A DNA stretch of 64,000 nucleotides from Crocosphaera sp. (GCA_030065205.1 JASJDN010000015.1:81898-145897); one strand, 5' to 3'. Positions 10,711 to 20,336 are shown, counted from the first letter of the stretch. Numbers and translations are program-made. The notes: generated from the letters alone by a model not told the origin.

Positions 10711-11595
10711 TCAAAGGATTATACTAATAATAATACCTGCTAATAAAACAAAACCCAAAATGACATTTTGGCTGAATACTTGACCATAGGTTTCTTGGGG
10801 AATTTCAGGAGAACTTAGACGAATATATTGTATCATCCAACCCACTAAGGCAATTACCCAGGTTATCCAAAATCCTAAATTAAGGTGCATAACAATCCCT
10901 AAATATGCCCATAATCCTGTAGTAATGGCAAAGAATATTCCGACTGCTTCTCCTGCATATTTCCCGAAGAATAAAGCACTGGAATTAACCCCAATTTTTT
11001 GATCATCTTCTCGATCAGACATGGCATAAACGGTATCAAACCCTAAGGTCCAAAAGATAGTTATTCCCCATAATACCCAAGTATAATTTTCTAATGTTCC
11101 TGTCACTGCAGTCCAACTAATTAAGACGGCAAAACCCCAAGCTAAAGATAACACTAATTGAGGGATAGGAAAGACTCGTTTTGCTAAAGGATAACAGACA
11201 ATTAAAGGGACAGCAGCAACACATAACAAGAAGCTCAATTTGTTAAGATAAAATGCTAAAATAGCAGCACAAACAAGGGCAATAACAGCGATAATAATAC
11301 CCACTTTAATCGATAGCGATCGCTCAGCCAGGGGACGTTTTTTGGTTCTTTCCACTTGTGGATCAATATCTCTATCCCAGAGATCATTAATAACACATCC
11401 AGCCGCGCTGGTAGCTAAAGTTCCTAATATAATAACTCCGATTAAAGGTAGAGGAGGAATTCCCCTTGCTGCTAAAAAAATCGCCCATAATGCAGGGATC
11501 ATCAAAATTAATCTGCCTGCGGGTTTATCCCATCGTAATAAGCGAATAATGGTTAACCAAGTGGGTTCTTTTTGAGTTGGGGATTGAGTAATCAT
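10711..11595 (-). CDS. ubiA: 4-hydroxybenzoate polyprenyltransferase (plastoquinone pathway)
   Basis: This 294-residue integral membrane prenyltransferase of the UbiA family attaches the solanesyl chain to 4-hydroxybenzoate, an early step of plastoquinone synthesis in cyanobacteria. Both Asp-rich motifs that bind Mg-pyrophosphate are present: NDLWDRDID near residue 70 and DREDD near residue 197. There are about eight hydrophobic helices. The length is normal. It starts at ATG 11595 and is followed at once by the DUF364 gene. Confidence 0.9.
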   Translation of the reverse strand: MITQSPTQKEPTWLTIIRLLRWDKPAGRLILMIPALWAIFLAARGIPPLPLIGVIILGTLATSAAGCVINDLWDRDIDPQVERTKKRPLAERSLSIKVGIIIAVIALVCAAILAFYLNKLSFLLCVAAVPLIVCYPLAKRVFPIPQLVLSLAWGFAVLISWTAVTGTLENYTWVLWGITIFWTLGFDTVYAMSDREDDQKIGVNSSALFFGKYAGEAVGIFFAITTGLWAYLGIVMHLNLGFWITWVIALVGWMIQYIRLSSPEIPQETYGQVFSQNVILGFVLLAGIIISIIL

Positions 11596-11689
11596 TGTTG
11601 TATATTATCTTGGTATTTTACTATATAAAATAATTAATTATTAAATCTAATACTGAAGGTGACCTCAAACATTTTAGAAATGAATTCGA

Positions 11690-12010
11690 TTAACGATATA
11701 CTTCAAAAGCTTTCATCAGAGTCGCTCCAGGATTATCGATACAATAATCAGTAATTTTATCGGTGGCTTCTCGTAAAGCAATTCGATCAATAACCACTTG
11801 ATTATTTTTTGCTGTCATGAATCCATGAAAAAATACTAAGGTCAATTCTTTATCTTTTCCTGGCATTTTTAGCAATTCTCGACAGCTAATTTTATTTAAT
11901 TCTACTGGTGTATTTTCTTGTGTATCCTGAGCAAAACTTGATAAATTTAATGTTGGATTAACAATAGTTGCTAAGAAGACTATTCCTAATAGTTTATAAA
12001 TTGATTTCAT
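11690..12010 (-). CDS. HdeA/HdeB-like small exported protein
   Basis: This 106-residue protein has an N-terminal signal peptide ending near FAQ-DT. The mature part has two cysteines (ISCRELL and DYCIDNPGATL) in the spacing of the HdeA/HdeB fold, with a central FFHGFMTA segment. Enteric HdeA and HdeB are periplasmic acid-stress chaperones. Cyanobacterial relatives are uncharacterised, so only the fold and periplasmic location are inferred. It is followed after 35 bp by another small exported protein on the same strand, which may be its operon partner. Confidence 0.7.
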   Translation of the reverse strand: MKSIYKLLGIVFLATIVNPTLNLSSFAQDTQENTPVELNKISCRELLKMPGKDKELTLVFFHGFMTAKNNQVVIDRIALREATDKITDYCIDNPGATLMKAFEVYR

Positions 12011-12045
12011 GGGAACTCCTCATTGTTTATGGTTGAAATTAATGG

Positions 12046-12408
12046 TTATCTTAACGGTGCGCCTTCCATACAATCATTAAAGGCTTGTCGATATAGGCTA
12101 TCATGATCAGAGGCACGACGGGAACTACCACCAATAATGCCCACAACGGAGCCTATGGCTGCTCCTGTACCAGCACCACGTCCTCCATCTATAATAGCCC
12201 CGATAGCTGCTCCACCGGCTGCTCCTCTTGCTCCTCCGCGAAAGAAACCGCTCTTGGCGTAGCGATCAGCATAATCTCTAGCGTAACCTTCACAATAAGA
12301 TTGGGAACGAGATGAATATTGAGCTAGGATAGTATTAGTTGATAGTAAGAAAATATCAGCCACTAAAATTGTGCTAATTGTTAGTAGATTTCTCCATGAT
12401 CTAGCCAT
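12046..12408 (-). CDS. Glycine-zipper exported protein
   Basis: This 120-residue protein starts with a signal peptide (TISTILVADIFLLSTNTILAQ). It then has a short cysteine-containing helix, a glycine/alanine-rich region GGARGAAGGAAIGAIIDGG and GAGTGAAIGSVVGIIGG, and a C-terminal segment with one cysteine. Such glycine zippers form packed membrane helices or pore-like assemblies in the cell envelope. The specific role is unknown. It lies just upstream of the HdeA-like gene on the same strand. Confidence 0.7.
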   Translation of the reverse strand: MARSWRNLLTISTILVADIFLLSTNTILAQYSSRSQSYCEGYARDYADRYAKSGFFRGGARGAAGGAAIGAIIDGGRGAGTGAAIGSVVGIIGGSSRRASDHDSLYRQAFNDCMEGAPLR

Positions 12409-12487
12409 TATCTAGGTGAGGTTTAAATAGGTGATTTTGTTCTTTATCATTATAATCCATATAATTGCTCAAAGGCAACTTTTTTTA

Positions 12488-13483
12488 TCATAGTTGATTA
12501 ATGGCTCCTTGGGGAATTTGTTTTGCCAAACCTTGAACAATATTTTTGGCTGCTTCTAAGGCGATATCACGGCGAACTTCGTTAACGGCTGAACCTAAAT
12601 GGGGGGTAAAAAAGGTATGATTAGTATCAGTTAATAAGCCTTGATTGATGGTTTGAGGACGGTTAGCGATCGCCCAATCTTCCATTTCAAAAACATCAGC
12701 AGCATAGCCAGCTAAATGGCCGGATTTAATAGCAGTAGCCACCGCCTTTTCATCTACCACTGAACCCCGACAAGGATTAATCAAAAAACCGTTAGGTTTC
12801 ATGAGCTTTATCGTATTTTCATTAATTAAATGATAAGTATCAGCAACTAAGGGAACCATTAAGACAACATAATCACTTTTTTTCAATAAGTCTTCTAGGG
12901 TTGTTCTTGATATTTTCCAGTCTTTTTCTTGTTGAGGAGTTAAGGGTATGATATCAGTATATAACAAGTCCATTTCAAAGCCTACTAATCTTTTAACTAA
13001 GGCTTTTCCCAATTTTCCCATACCGATAATTCCTAAGGTTTTATTTAATAATCCTGTGCTATACAGTTGGGGCTTCCAGCCTTGAAAATTTCCAGATCGA
13101 ATTAAGCGATCGCCTTCCAACATTCTACGAGCTAAGATGAGAAGTAAACCGATGGTTAATTCTGCTGTAGGTGCAGCTAATAAATCAGGAACGATAGTAA
13201 ACCAAATATTATGTTTTGTACAAGCTTCTACATCAAAATTATCATAACCTCTTAAGGCTCCTGAAATCACCTTTAATTTGGGACAAGCTTCTAAAAATTG
13301 TTCATCAATATGATCAGGCATAAATACCATTAAGCCTTGAGCATCTTTGCTTCTCTTTATAACTTGTTGACGGCTTAAGGTTTCTTGAGTTTGATTAGAA
13401 ATAACTTCACAATATGGGTTTAAATAATCAATGACTTCGGGATGAACCCAATGAGTAATAACGACTTTAGGTTTTTGATTCAT
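12488..13483 (-). CDS. ptxD: Phosphite dehydrogenase
   Basis: PtxD oxidises phosphite to phosphate with NAD+. The 331-residue protein is a D-2-hydroxyacid dehydrogenase relative and resembles known PtxD closely in characteristic places: [10 protein letters not shown] at the start, [54 protein letters not shown] and TPHLGSAV. Catalytic Arg239, Glu266 and His295 are present. Gly-rich GMGKLG near 154-159 and Asp177 after the second strand fit NAD preference. The substrate-loop Lys of the Pseudomonas enzyme (ALKG) is Arg78 here. It is the last gene of a ptxABCD cassette, starting 10 bp after ptxC, which strongly supports phosphite rather than a 2-hydroxyacid as substrate. Confidence 0.9.
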   Translation of the reverse strand: MNQKPKVVITHWVHPEVIDYLNPYCEVISNQTQETLSRQQVIKRSKDAQGLMVFMPDHIDEQFLEACPKLKVISGALRGYDNFDVEACTKHNIWFTIVPDLLAAPTAELTIGLLLILARRMLEGDRLIRSGNFQGWKPQLYSTGLLNKTLGIIGMGKLGKALVKRLVGFEMDLLYTDIIPLTPQQEKDWKISRTTLEDLLKKSDYVVLMVPLVADTYHLINENTIKLMKPNGFLINPCRGSVVDEKAVATAIKSGHLAGYAADVFEMEDWAIANRPQTINQGLLTDTNHTFFTPHLGSAVNEVRRDIALEAAKNIVQGLAKQIPQGAINQL

Positions 13484-13493
13484 CTTATGTAGT

Positions 13494-14306
13494 TTAAATT
13501 ATTTTTTTTCTTAAATAGTTACCTAAACTATCTACCAATGTTACCATAACCAGGACAACTAATAAAAGGGCTGAAACTTCTTGATATTTGAGTAAACGTA
13601 AGGCTCCAATAATTTCAAATCCGATGCCACCAGCACCTACTGCACCCAATACCAAAGAAGCCCGAAAATTGTACTCCCAACGATAAAATGTAACGTCCGC
13701 TATCTGAGGTAAAACTTGAGGTAAAATGCTATGAAAGATAATTTGTAATCGGTTTGCACCGACGGCTTTGGCTGCTTCTATAGGAGCATTGTCTGTATGT
13801 TCTATGGACTCAGCAAAAAATTTTCCTACCATACCTACTGAGTGAAATCCTAATGCTAATACCCCAGGAAGTGCGCCGAAACCAACAGCAGCAACAAAGA
13901 TAATTCCTAATAGTAGTTCTGGAATGGCTCTGGCTATATTTAAAATAGTTCTTGATAGAAAATAAAGACAAGGATGGGGAGTTGTATTCTGTGCTGCGCC
14001 TAAAGCAATGGGAAAAGAAAAAATGACAGCCATTCCTGTGCCTGCAATACTCATAGCTAAGGTGTCAATTAATGGTTTGATCCAATCAGAAATACGGGTA
14101 AAATCTGGAGGTAGCATTTCTGCAATCATTTCAATCAGGTCAGGAATTCCTTCAGATAACCGTTTTCCGTCTAATAAGCCAACAACTACAAAACTTATAA
14201 TAATAATGATAAGTAGTATTAATACTTTACTTATAAACCGATACCATAGGCATTTTTGCTGATTTAGTAAGCTCTCGTATTTGTCTTGATTAACTATCAT
14301 TAGCAT
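13494..14306 (-). CDS. ptxC: Phosphite/phosphonate ABC transporter permease
   Basis: This 270-residue membrane protein is a PhnE-type permease. The EAA cytoplasmic loop that docks the ATPase is clear ([25 protein letters not shown]). About six hydrophobic helices are visible, starting with [17 protein letters not shown]. It forms the membrane channel for phosphite with PtxB and PtxA. It lies 155 bp after ptxB and 10 bp before ptxD. Confidence 0.88.
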   Translation of the reverse strand: MLMIVNQDKYESLLNQQKCLWYRFISKVLILLIIIIISFVVVGLLDGKRLSEGIPDLIEMIAEMLPPDFTRISDWIKPLIDTLAMSIAGTGMAVIFSFPIALGAAQNTTPHPCLYFLSRTILNIARAIPELLLGIIFVAAVGFGALPGVLALGFHSVGMVGKFFAESIEHTDNAPIEAAKAVGANRLQIIFHSILPQVLPQIADVTFYRWEYNFRASLVLGAVGAGGIGFEIIGALRLLKYQEVSALLLVVLVMVTLVDSLGNYLRKKII

Positions 14307-14461
14307 TTATTTGTAACTCAATAATAATTAATGATAGGGAGAAAAGTTTGAGACTTTATCAGGGGTCATTTTATTGTATTGCTATTACATCAAATGACAT
14401 TTTTTTTAATAACTTTTTTCCCATATCTATAATTTATCTTACGGATAATAAAGTGATTATG

Positions 14462-15382
14462 TCAATTAAGTTTAGCAAAATCAAGCTCAAGAAGTTTACC
14501 TAAATCTCGAACAACATTATAGTCTTGATCTTCAACTGATTTAAACCCTTCAGCTTTAAAAGGCTCTAAAATTGTTTCATCTTGTAATTCTAAAAAAGCT
14601 TGCTTGATTTGTTGTTTTAATTGGGGATCTAAATCTGAGCGCATTGTCCAAGGATATTGGGGATAGGGTTTAGATTCTTCGATTAAAATTACCTTATTTT
14701 TATCAATTGTTCCCTTTTCTATTAAAGCAGTATAAATCGGTTTACTTAACCCTCCTGCTTGGGCTTTTCCATTGGCGACAGCCACAGCTACTGCATCATG
14801 AGAACCGACAAAGACTTCTTGATAATTTTCCTCTGGTTTAAGACCTTTTTCTATTAACATAGACTTAGGAATTAAATGACTAGACGTAGAAGCTTGATCT
14901 CCATAAGCCATCGTTTTTCCTTCTATTTTTTCATAAGAATCAATGCCTGATTCTGCATTACCAATAACGACAGCTTTGTAGGTTGTTTCTCCATCTTTTT
15001 CTAAAGCTGCAAAGGCTTCTATATTACTTTTGGTTTTAGCTAAAACATAGGATAATGGACCAAAATAAGCTAAGTCTAATCTGCTGTTACTGGCTGCTTC
15101 TATCATGGAAGAATAGTCGGTACTGACGAATAACTCAATATCTTTATTTAACTGTTCTTCTAAATAGTTTTCTAACCCTTTATTATTTTGAATAACGGTA
15201 GAAGCTGACTCATCGGGTAATAACGCAACGACTAATTTTTCTGGGTTAGCTTTAGAATCTGCTTTTGTATTTTCTGGATTGGTATTCGCTGTTTGATTAT
15301 TAGATGTACTACAACCAATCAAGGTTAATAAGGTAAAGGAAACAACAGTGGTTAAGGGGTTTTTGGTGAGAAAGTTGATCAT
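14462..15382 (-). CDS. ptxB: Phosphite/phosphonate-binding lipoprotein
   Basis: This 306-residue protein of the PhnD/PtxB family is the periplasmic binding component. It has a lipoprotein signal with the cysteine at residue 24 (LIGCSTS). The mature domain shows the family pattern VALLPDESAS, LDLAYFGPLSYVLA, YGDQASTSSHLIPKSMLIEKG and VGSHDAVAVAVANGKAQAGG, where serine, threonine and tyrosine side chains bind the oxyanion. Phosphite as ligand is inferred from the linked ptxD. It follows ptxA by 97 bp. Confidence 0.88.
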   Translation of the reverse strand: MINFLTKNPLTTVVSFTLLTLIGCSTSNNQTANTNPENTKADSKANPEKLVVALLPDESASTVIQNNKGLENYLEEQLNKDIELFVSTDYSSMIEAASNSRLDLAYFGPLSYVLAKTKSNIEAFAALEKDGETTYKAVVIGNAESGIDSYEKIEGKTMAYGDQASTSSHLIPKSMLIEKGLKPEENYQEVFVGSHDAVAVAVANGKAQAGGLSKPIYTALIEKGTIDKNKVILIEESKPYPQYPWTMRSDLDPQLKQQIKQAFLELQDETILEPFKAEGFKSVEDQDYNVVRDLGKLLELDFAKLN

Positions 15383-15479
15383 ACTTTTTGTGATCGAAAT
15401 AGTTTTACTGTTGATTATAAAGAATTTATTGAAAAAATCAAGTTTTTCAGCATTTTTTATGGTGTTATCTAGATAACGA

Positions 15480-16229
15480 TTATACTGTTTTCATGGACGG
15501 GGAATGTTGATAAATTCTTTCTAATTGTTCTGTCTGTAGATTTGAAGGATGACTATCAAAGAGAATGCTTCCATTGGCTAAACCAATAATGCGATCGCCA
15601 TAATCTAAAGCTAAGTCAACTTGATGTAAACTAACTACAGCACCAAGACCGTCTTCTTGACAAATCTTTTTGAGATTAGCTAATATTTTGTGAGAACTAC
15701 CAGGGTCTAAGCTGGCTACTGGTTCATCTGCTAAGAGAAATCTAGGTTGTTGAGCCAAAGCCCTTGCAATTCCTACCCGTTGTTGTTGTCCTCCACTGAG
15801 TTGTTTAACAGGAGTTAAAGCTTTATTTAGTAGGCCAACTCTGTCTAAAGCCTCTAGGGCAATAATCTGATCCTTTTTGGGTAAAGGTAAAAAGCTTCTA
15901 AGGGTTGAATGATAGGCTAAACGACCAATCAAAACATTTTTAAGCGCAGTTTGTCGAGGAATTAATTGATGTTGTTGAAAAATCATTCCTGTTTTTTGGC
16001 GATGTCTTCTCAAAATTTTAGGATCATTTAAAGTACCTAATCCTTCAACCCTGACTTGACCTTTAGTGGGAATAGTAAGAAAATTAAGACAACGTAAAAG
16101 AGTTGATTTGCCTGCACCAGAAGAGCCTAAAAGTACCGTAAATTCTCCCGACAAAAATTGAAGAGAAACATCCTGCAATGCTACGGTTCGATCTTTATAG
16201 GTAACCCCGATATTTTCTAGAAAAATCAT
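15480..16229 (-). CDS. ptxA: Phosphite/phosphonate ABC transporter ATPase
   Basis: This 249-residue ABC ATPase of the PhnC type has Walker A GSSGAGKST at about 35-43, a Q-loop at IFQQHQL, the signature LSGGQQQR and Walker B FLLADEPVASLDP. It energises import through PtxC. It is the first gene of the minus-strand ptxABCD cassette. The 283 bp upstream to the small gene at 16513 should hold the promoter. Phosphate-starvation control is expected for such genes, but I could not point to a convincing Pho box. Confidence 0.88.
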   Translation of the reverse strand: MIFLENIGVTYKDRTVALQDVSLQFLSGEFTVLLGSSGAGKSTLLRCLNFLTIPTKGQVRVEGLGTLNDPKILRRHRQKTGMIFQQHQLIPRQTALKNVLIGRLAYHSTLRSFLPLPKKDQIIALEALDRVGLLNKALTPVKQLSGGQQQRVGIARALAQQPRFLLADEPVASLDPGSSHKILANLKKICQEDGLGAVVSLHQVDLALDYGDRIIGLANGSILFDSHPSNLQTEQLERIYQHSPSMKTV

Positions 16230-16512
16230 AATTTTCTTTTATTAAAATTCCAACAATATATTCATCTATATTAAAGTCTATCGTAACAATGCCCTGTTTT
16301 TGTTGTTATCAGTATTTTTTCTATCATAGATATTACTTATTAAAATGGGTAAGTTTTCGAGTTTACATCTCTATCAACCAAGATTAACATTGAGACTAAG
16401 CTGTTGTTGTAACCTATTCCATTTAATTTGGATTGTATTGAAATTTATTAATGAGTTGTCACTTAGATAATTTCTATACTCCATAATCATTATCTAAAAA
16501 TAAGAGGTAAAA

Positions 16513-16680
16513 ATGTATAGAAGCGAACCCCCATCCATGTTTAATACTGTAGAAGGTTATGAAAACTTTGTCAGTCAATTATTAGAAAAAGATAAAGGCG
16601 TACAAGTTGATCCCATTCTGGAATGGGAAGATGCGATGAAAGATGAGCATCTGTTCGGGGAACAATTGACAACCATTTAA
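16513..16680 (+). CDS. Small acidic protein of 55 residues, unknown
   Basis: An ATG at 16513 preceded by a good ribosome-binding site (GAGGTAA, about 5 bases upstream) opens a 55-residue frame ending in TAA at 16678-16680. The product is acidic and helical (VEGYENFVSQLLEKDK, DPILEWEDAMKDEHLFG), without membrane segments. A terminator-like hairpin follows 37 bp later, so it looks like a self-contained transcription unit. I do not recognise the family. Confidence 0.6.
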   Translation: MYRSEPPSMFNTVEGYENFVSQLLEKDKGVQVDPILEWEDAMKDEHLFGEQLTTI

Positions 16681-16716
16681 TCTTAATTTGTTGGAAAAGT
16701 TTGAGCAGTATCATCA

Positions 16717-16758
16717 ACTCAGGGTAATCAAGAATTCCTATTGTCCTGAGTGTTTTTT
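16717..16758 (+). terminator. Rho-independent terminator after the 55-residue gene
   Basis: A 7-bp perfect stem (ACTCAGG/CCTGAGT, arms 16717-16723 and 16745-16751) with a 21-base loop is followed by GTTTTTT. It lies downstream of the small plus-strand gene. Confidence 0.55.
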
Positions 16759-16808
16759 CGTGTCAAAATAGAGTTAAGATAGATGTGTGATGCTTAACTA
16801 ACCTGCTG

Positions 16809-18782
16809 ATGAAAAGTTTATGGAATGACCAAGACGCAGCTAAATATAAAACAGATTTAGCCCTGAGAGTTTATACGTCTAGATTATTGGGACAAAACCC
16901 GTCTTTAGTGTTGCATGGTGGTGGCAATACATCGGTAAAAATACGTCAAGATAATATTGTTGGTGAAACCGAAGACATACTCTACGTTAAAGGTAGTGGT
17001 TGGGACTTAGCTACCATCGAAGAAGGAGGGTTTTCTGGGGTAAGAATGCCTCATTTGCTCAAATTAGCCCAACTGAGTAGCTTATCAGACTCCCAGATGG
17101 TGAATGAGTTGAAAACTCAGATGATTCGCTCCAATGCTCCCTCACCGTCTGTAGAAACCATTCTTCATGCTATTCTACCCTATAAATACGTGGATCATAC
17201 CCACGCTGATGCGGTGGTTACCATTACCAATACAGCAGCAGGAAGACAGCGCATCGAAGAGATATACGGCGATCGCGTGGTTATCATTCCCTACATTATG
17301 CCAGGTTTTGATCTAGCTCGTCTCTGCGCCCAAGAATTCGAGAAACAAAAAGGGGATAATACTGTTGGTATGGTGTTGATGAATCATGGTATTTTTTCCT
17401 TTGGCGAAACGGCTAAAGAATCTTATCAACGGATGATTGAGTTAGTTACCGAAGCAGAAGATTATCTCAAACAGCATCAAGCTTGGAATATTCCCCAAAA
17501 GGTGGTAAATGTCCCCGAAACATCCTTAAATCATAGGTTAGCCCAACTGCGTCAGCAAGTCTCTATTGCTGCTGGTTTTCCCGTTATTCTCTCCCTGCAA
17601 CAAACAGAGAAAACCCTAAGTTTTGCCCAACGAGAAGATATTGCTACAATTTCTCAACAGGGACCGGCCACCCCTGATCACGTAATTAGGACGAAAAGAA
17701 CCCCATTAATCGGTGAAGACGTACAGGGATATCTAAAAGCCTACGAAACCTATTTTAAAAGCCATTTAGCCCAGGCAAAAGACAGTAAAACGATGGTTGA
17801 TCCGGCCCCGAGAGTAATTCTAGATCCAGAGTTGGGGTTATGTGCGATCGGCAAAAATACCAAAGCTGCTGGCATTGTGGCTGATATTTATGACCATACC
17901 ATTGATATTATCCAACGGGCGACCTTATTGGGAGGTTATCAAGCCTTACCTCCTCAAGATATCTTTGATGTGGAATACTGGGAACTGGAACAAGCAAAAC
18001 TAGCTAAAGGCGGGCAAACACCCCCATTTACGGGAGAAGTAGCGATCGTCACCGGTGCTGCTTCTGGTATCGGCAAAGCTTGTGTTGAGTCTCTACTGAA
18101 ACGAGGGACTGCGGTGGTGGGTTTGGATATTAATGAGGCTATTACCGACTTGTACAAAAGACCGGACTTCTGTGGTGTTGTTTGTGATATCACCGATGAA
18201 ACAGCCATTAAGCAAGCCTTAGAGACGGCTGTAAGACAGTTTGGAGGAATTGATATGGTAATCCTCAACGCTGGTATTTTCCCCGCCAGTAGCCCCATTT
18301 CCGCCCTATCCACGGAACAATGGCGACGGATTATGGGTATTAACCTTGATGCTAATCTGGTATTAATGCGAGAGGTTCACCCCTTCTTAAAAATGGCTCC
18401 GAAGGGGGGTAGAATGGTGGTTATCGGTTCAAAAAATGTGCCGGCACCGGGGCCGGGGGCTGCTGCTTATTCGGCTTCTAAGGCTGCTTTAAATCAATTG
18501 ACTCGTGTGGCTGCTTTGGAATGGGGTAAGGATAAAATTCGGATTAATTCTATTCATCCTAACGGGGTGTTTGATACCGCTATTTGGACCGATGAGGTGT
18601 TAGAAACTCGTGCCAAAAATTATGGTTTAACGGTAGAAGAATATAAGACCAATAATGTCTTAAAAGTAGAAGTTACCAGTCATGATGTAGCGGAGTTAGC
18701 TGCCAGTATGTGCGATAGTTTATTTGAGAAAACAACGGCAGCACAAGTGCCTTTAGATGGCGGAAATGAACGGGTTATTTAA
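16809..18782 (+). CDS. Bifunctional class II aldolase / short-chain dehydrogenase
   Basis: This 657-residue fusion has an N-terminal class II aldolase/adducin domain and a C-terminal short-chain dehydrogenase. The aldolase part has HGGGNTSVK near residue 36 and the metal-binding YVDHTHADAV. The dehydrogenase starts near residue 405 (GEVAIVTGAASGIGKA), with the catalytic AAYSASKAAL Tyr-Lys. The same layout occurs in rhamnulose-1-phosphate aldolase/lactaldehyde dehydrogenase enzymes, which cleave deoxysugar phosphates and oxidise or reduce the aldehyde. The true substrate in cyanobacteria is not known. It starts at ATG 16809 and appears monocistronic. Confidence 0.85.
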   Translation: MKSLWNDQDAAKYKTDLALRVYTSRLLGQNPSLVLHGGGNTSVKIRQDNIVGETEDILYVKGSGWDLATIEEGGFSGVRMPHLLKLAQLSSLSDSQMVNELKTQMIRSNAPSPSVETILHAILPYKYVDHTHADAVVTITNTAAGRQRIEEIYGDRVVIIPYIMPGFDLARLCAQEFEKQKGDNTVGMVLMNHGIFSFGETAKESYQRMIELVTEAEDYLKQHQAWNIPQKVVNVPETSLNHRLAQLRQQVSIAAGFPVILSLQQTEKTLSFAQREDIATISQQGPATPDHVIRTKRTPLIGEDVQGYLKAYETYFKSHLAQAKDSKTMVDPAPRVILDPELGLCAIGKNTKAAGIVADIYDHTIDIIQRATLLGGYQALPPQDIFDVEYWELEQAKLAKGGQTPPFTGEVAIVTGAASGIGKACVESLLKRGTAVVGLDINEAITDLYKRPDFCGVVCDITDETAIKQALETAVRQFGGIDMVILNAGIFPASSPISALSTEQWRRIMGINLDANLVLMREVHPFLKMAPKGGRMVVIGSKNVPAPGPGAAAYSASKAALNQLTRVAALEWGKDKIRINSIHPNGVFDTAIWTDEVLETRAKNYGLTVEEYKTNNVLKVEVTSHDVAELAASMCDSLFEKTTAAQVPLDGGNERVI

Positions 18783-18827
18783 CAGTGATCAGTTAGCAGT
18801 AATCAGTTAAGGCATAAAATAAAAATA

Positions 18828-18851
18828 GTCCCCTGTGGGTATCAAGGGGAC
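18828..18851 (-). terminator. Hairpin with T-rich tail on the minus strand
   Basis: A 7-bp perfect stem (GTCCCCT/AGGGGAC, arms 18828-18834 and 18845-18851) lies between the aldolase fusion and the DUF29 gene. Read on the minus strand it is followed by ATTTTTATTTTA, as in an intrinsic terminator. However, no minus-strand gene precedes it, so it may work as a stem-loop in the plus-strand transcript instead. Confidence 0.35.
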
Positions 18852-18884
18852 ATCAAGAAAATGATCCTATGAGGAGTTTAACTT

Positions 18885-19325
18885 ATGAACCAGTCAGCTA
18901 TTGATCTTACTTACGAGAAAGATTATCATCAATGGACGATAGAACAAGCTCAAGCTTTACGAGAACTTGTCAACACTCATCACGAGTTAAAGCATTTAGG
19001 AATATTAGATTGGGACAATATTATTGAGGAGATCGAAGCATTGGGACGTAGAGAATATAATGCAGTGATTAAATTGTTGATGAGACAAATTGAACATCGT
19101 TTAAAAATTGATTATGTTCCTTTGGAAGAATGCTATAAAAAATGGCAGGTTGAGATACAAGCTTTTAGAATTGGAATTAAACGCAAGATTGCACCCAGTA
19201 TGAAGCCAAAGCTGGAATCAGAACTAGAAGAAATTTACCAAGATGCTGTCAGTTTAGTTGTCTTAGAGTACGGCGTTAAATTACCCGATCAATGTCCTTA
19301 TAGTTTAGAAGAACTTATACCTTAA
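18885..19325 (+). CDS. DUF29 family protein
   Basis: This 146-residue protein belongs to DUF29, an abundant cyanobacterial family of unknown function. Seen features are the opening YEKDYHQWTIEQAQALRE, the LDWDNIIEEIEALGRRE core and a C-terminal helix-rich region with YQDAVSLVVLEYG. A ribosome-binding site GAGGAG precedes the ATG. No partner gene is evident; the next gene is a DUF3598 protein 62 bp away. Confidence 0.82.
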   Translation: MNQSAIDLTYEKDYHQWTIEQAQALRELVNTHHELKHLGILDWDNIIEEIEALGRREYNAVIKLLMRQIEHRLKIDYVPLEECYKKWQVEIQAFRIGIKRKIAPSMKPKLESELEEIYQDAVSLVVLEYGVKLPDQCPYSLEELIP

Positions 19326-19387
19326 CTTCTAATTTGTCGGATTATTAAGTATACTAGATAAAGATAATAAAAAAACATCTTTAACAA

Positions 19388-20224
19388 ATGTCTGAAAATA
19401 ACTGGGAAAACTTCTTAAAAAATCTGGGAGAATGGCAAGGTTCATTTACTAAAATTTCTCCTCAAGGAGATGTTCTTGATTCTACGCTTTCTATTATCAG
19501 TTTAGAAGGATTAGAAAACAACAAATTAGTTAAGTTTCGTCTGCGTCGTTTTGCAGGAAATAGTTACGAGGAAACCCCGACACAAGACTATACACAAGAA
19601 TACCGAAATTTGGGGAGACAAATTATTTTCTTTGAGACGGGAACCTTCTCTAAAGGATCATTTCAACTCGCACCTTTTTCTGAGTTTGGGTCAGAGTTTG
19701 GCTTTATTAAAGGCGATCGCCGTTTACGTTGTGTATTACTCTATGATCGTCAAAATGAGTTTTCTAGTATTACTTTAATTCGAGAATTTCGTAGTGGAAG
19801 TAATGCCGAAGAAAGATCCCAATTAACCCTAGATCAATTACTGGGAAAATGGCAAGGAACCGCTTATAGTGCTTATCCTGACTTTCGACCTGTAGATAAG
19901 TTTGAAACCCATTTAGAAGTAAATAAAGTTGATAATCATCAAATAGAACAAAAATTAATTTTTTCAGGAACAACCTTGAGTTCAACAGCACAAATTGAAG
20001 GAAATAAGCTCATATTTAATACAGGAGACAGTCCCCGACAAATTTTATTATTGCCGGATGGAACTTCAACCAATGCACCCTCAAAATTAGAATTAAGACA
20101 ACCTTTCTTTTTAGAAGTGGGTTGGTTAGTTAATGAAAAAGAACGTCAAAGATTAATCCGTAATTACGACGCAACCGGCGCATGGACAGGTTCAACTTTG
20201 GTTATTGAACATAAAGTTGATTAG
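19388..20224 (+). CDS. DUF3598 family protein
   Basis: This 278-residue protein fits DUF3598, a cyanobacterial/plastid family with two calycin-like beta-barrel halves. The first half has WENFLKNLGEWQGSFTKISP and the second restarts with LDQLLGKWQGTAYSAYPD, so the two halves begin with the same [L-G-x-W-x-G] pattern. There is no signal peptide and no membrane segment. A lipid- or pigment-binding barrel is plausible from the fold, but the ligand is unknown. Confidence 0.75.
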   Translation: MSENNWENFLKNLGEWQGSFTKISPQGDVLDSTLSIISLEGLENNKLVKFRLRRFAGNSYEETPTQDYTQEYRNLGRQIIFFETGTFSKGSFQLAPFSEFGSEFGFIKGDRRLRCVLLYDRQNEFSSITLIREFRSGSNAEERSQLTLDQLLGKWQGTAYSAYPDFRPVDKFETHLEVNKVDNHQIEQKLIFSGTTLSSTAQIEGNKLIFNTGDSPRQILLLPDGTSTNAPSKLELRQPFFLEVGWLVNEKERQRLIRNYDATGAWTGSTLVIEHKVD

Positions 20225-20336
20225 TGTTAACTTTAGTTTTTGTAGAGACGTTTTACGAAATGTCTTTACATTCGTTTAAAGCTTATTGCATCACCATACG
20301 AGTTATAATAATCGAAAAATAATAAGGTAAACGGCT

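Noticed and set aside
16230..16512. Pho box upstream of ptxA
   Set aside because: Segments such as TGTAACCT and CTTACCCA recall half-sites, but I found no pair with the proper 8+3+8 spacing.
20240..20275. Terminator-like TAGAGACGTTTTACGAAATG stretch after the DUF3598 gene
   Set aside because: Pairing is imperfect and no T-run follows; it resembles a worn intergenic repeat of cyanobacteria.
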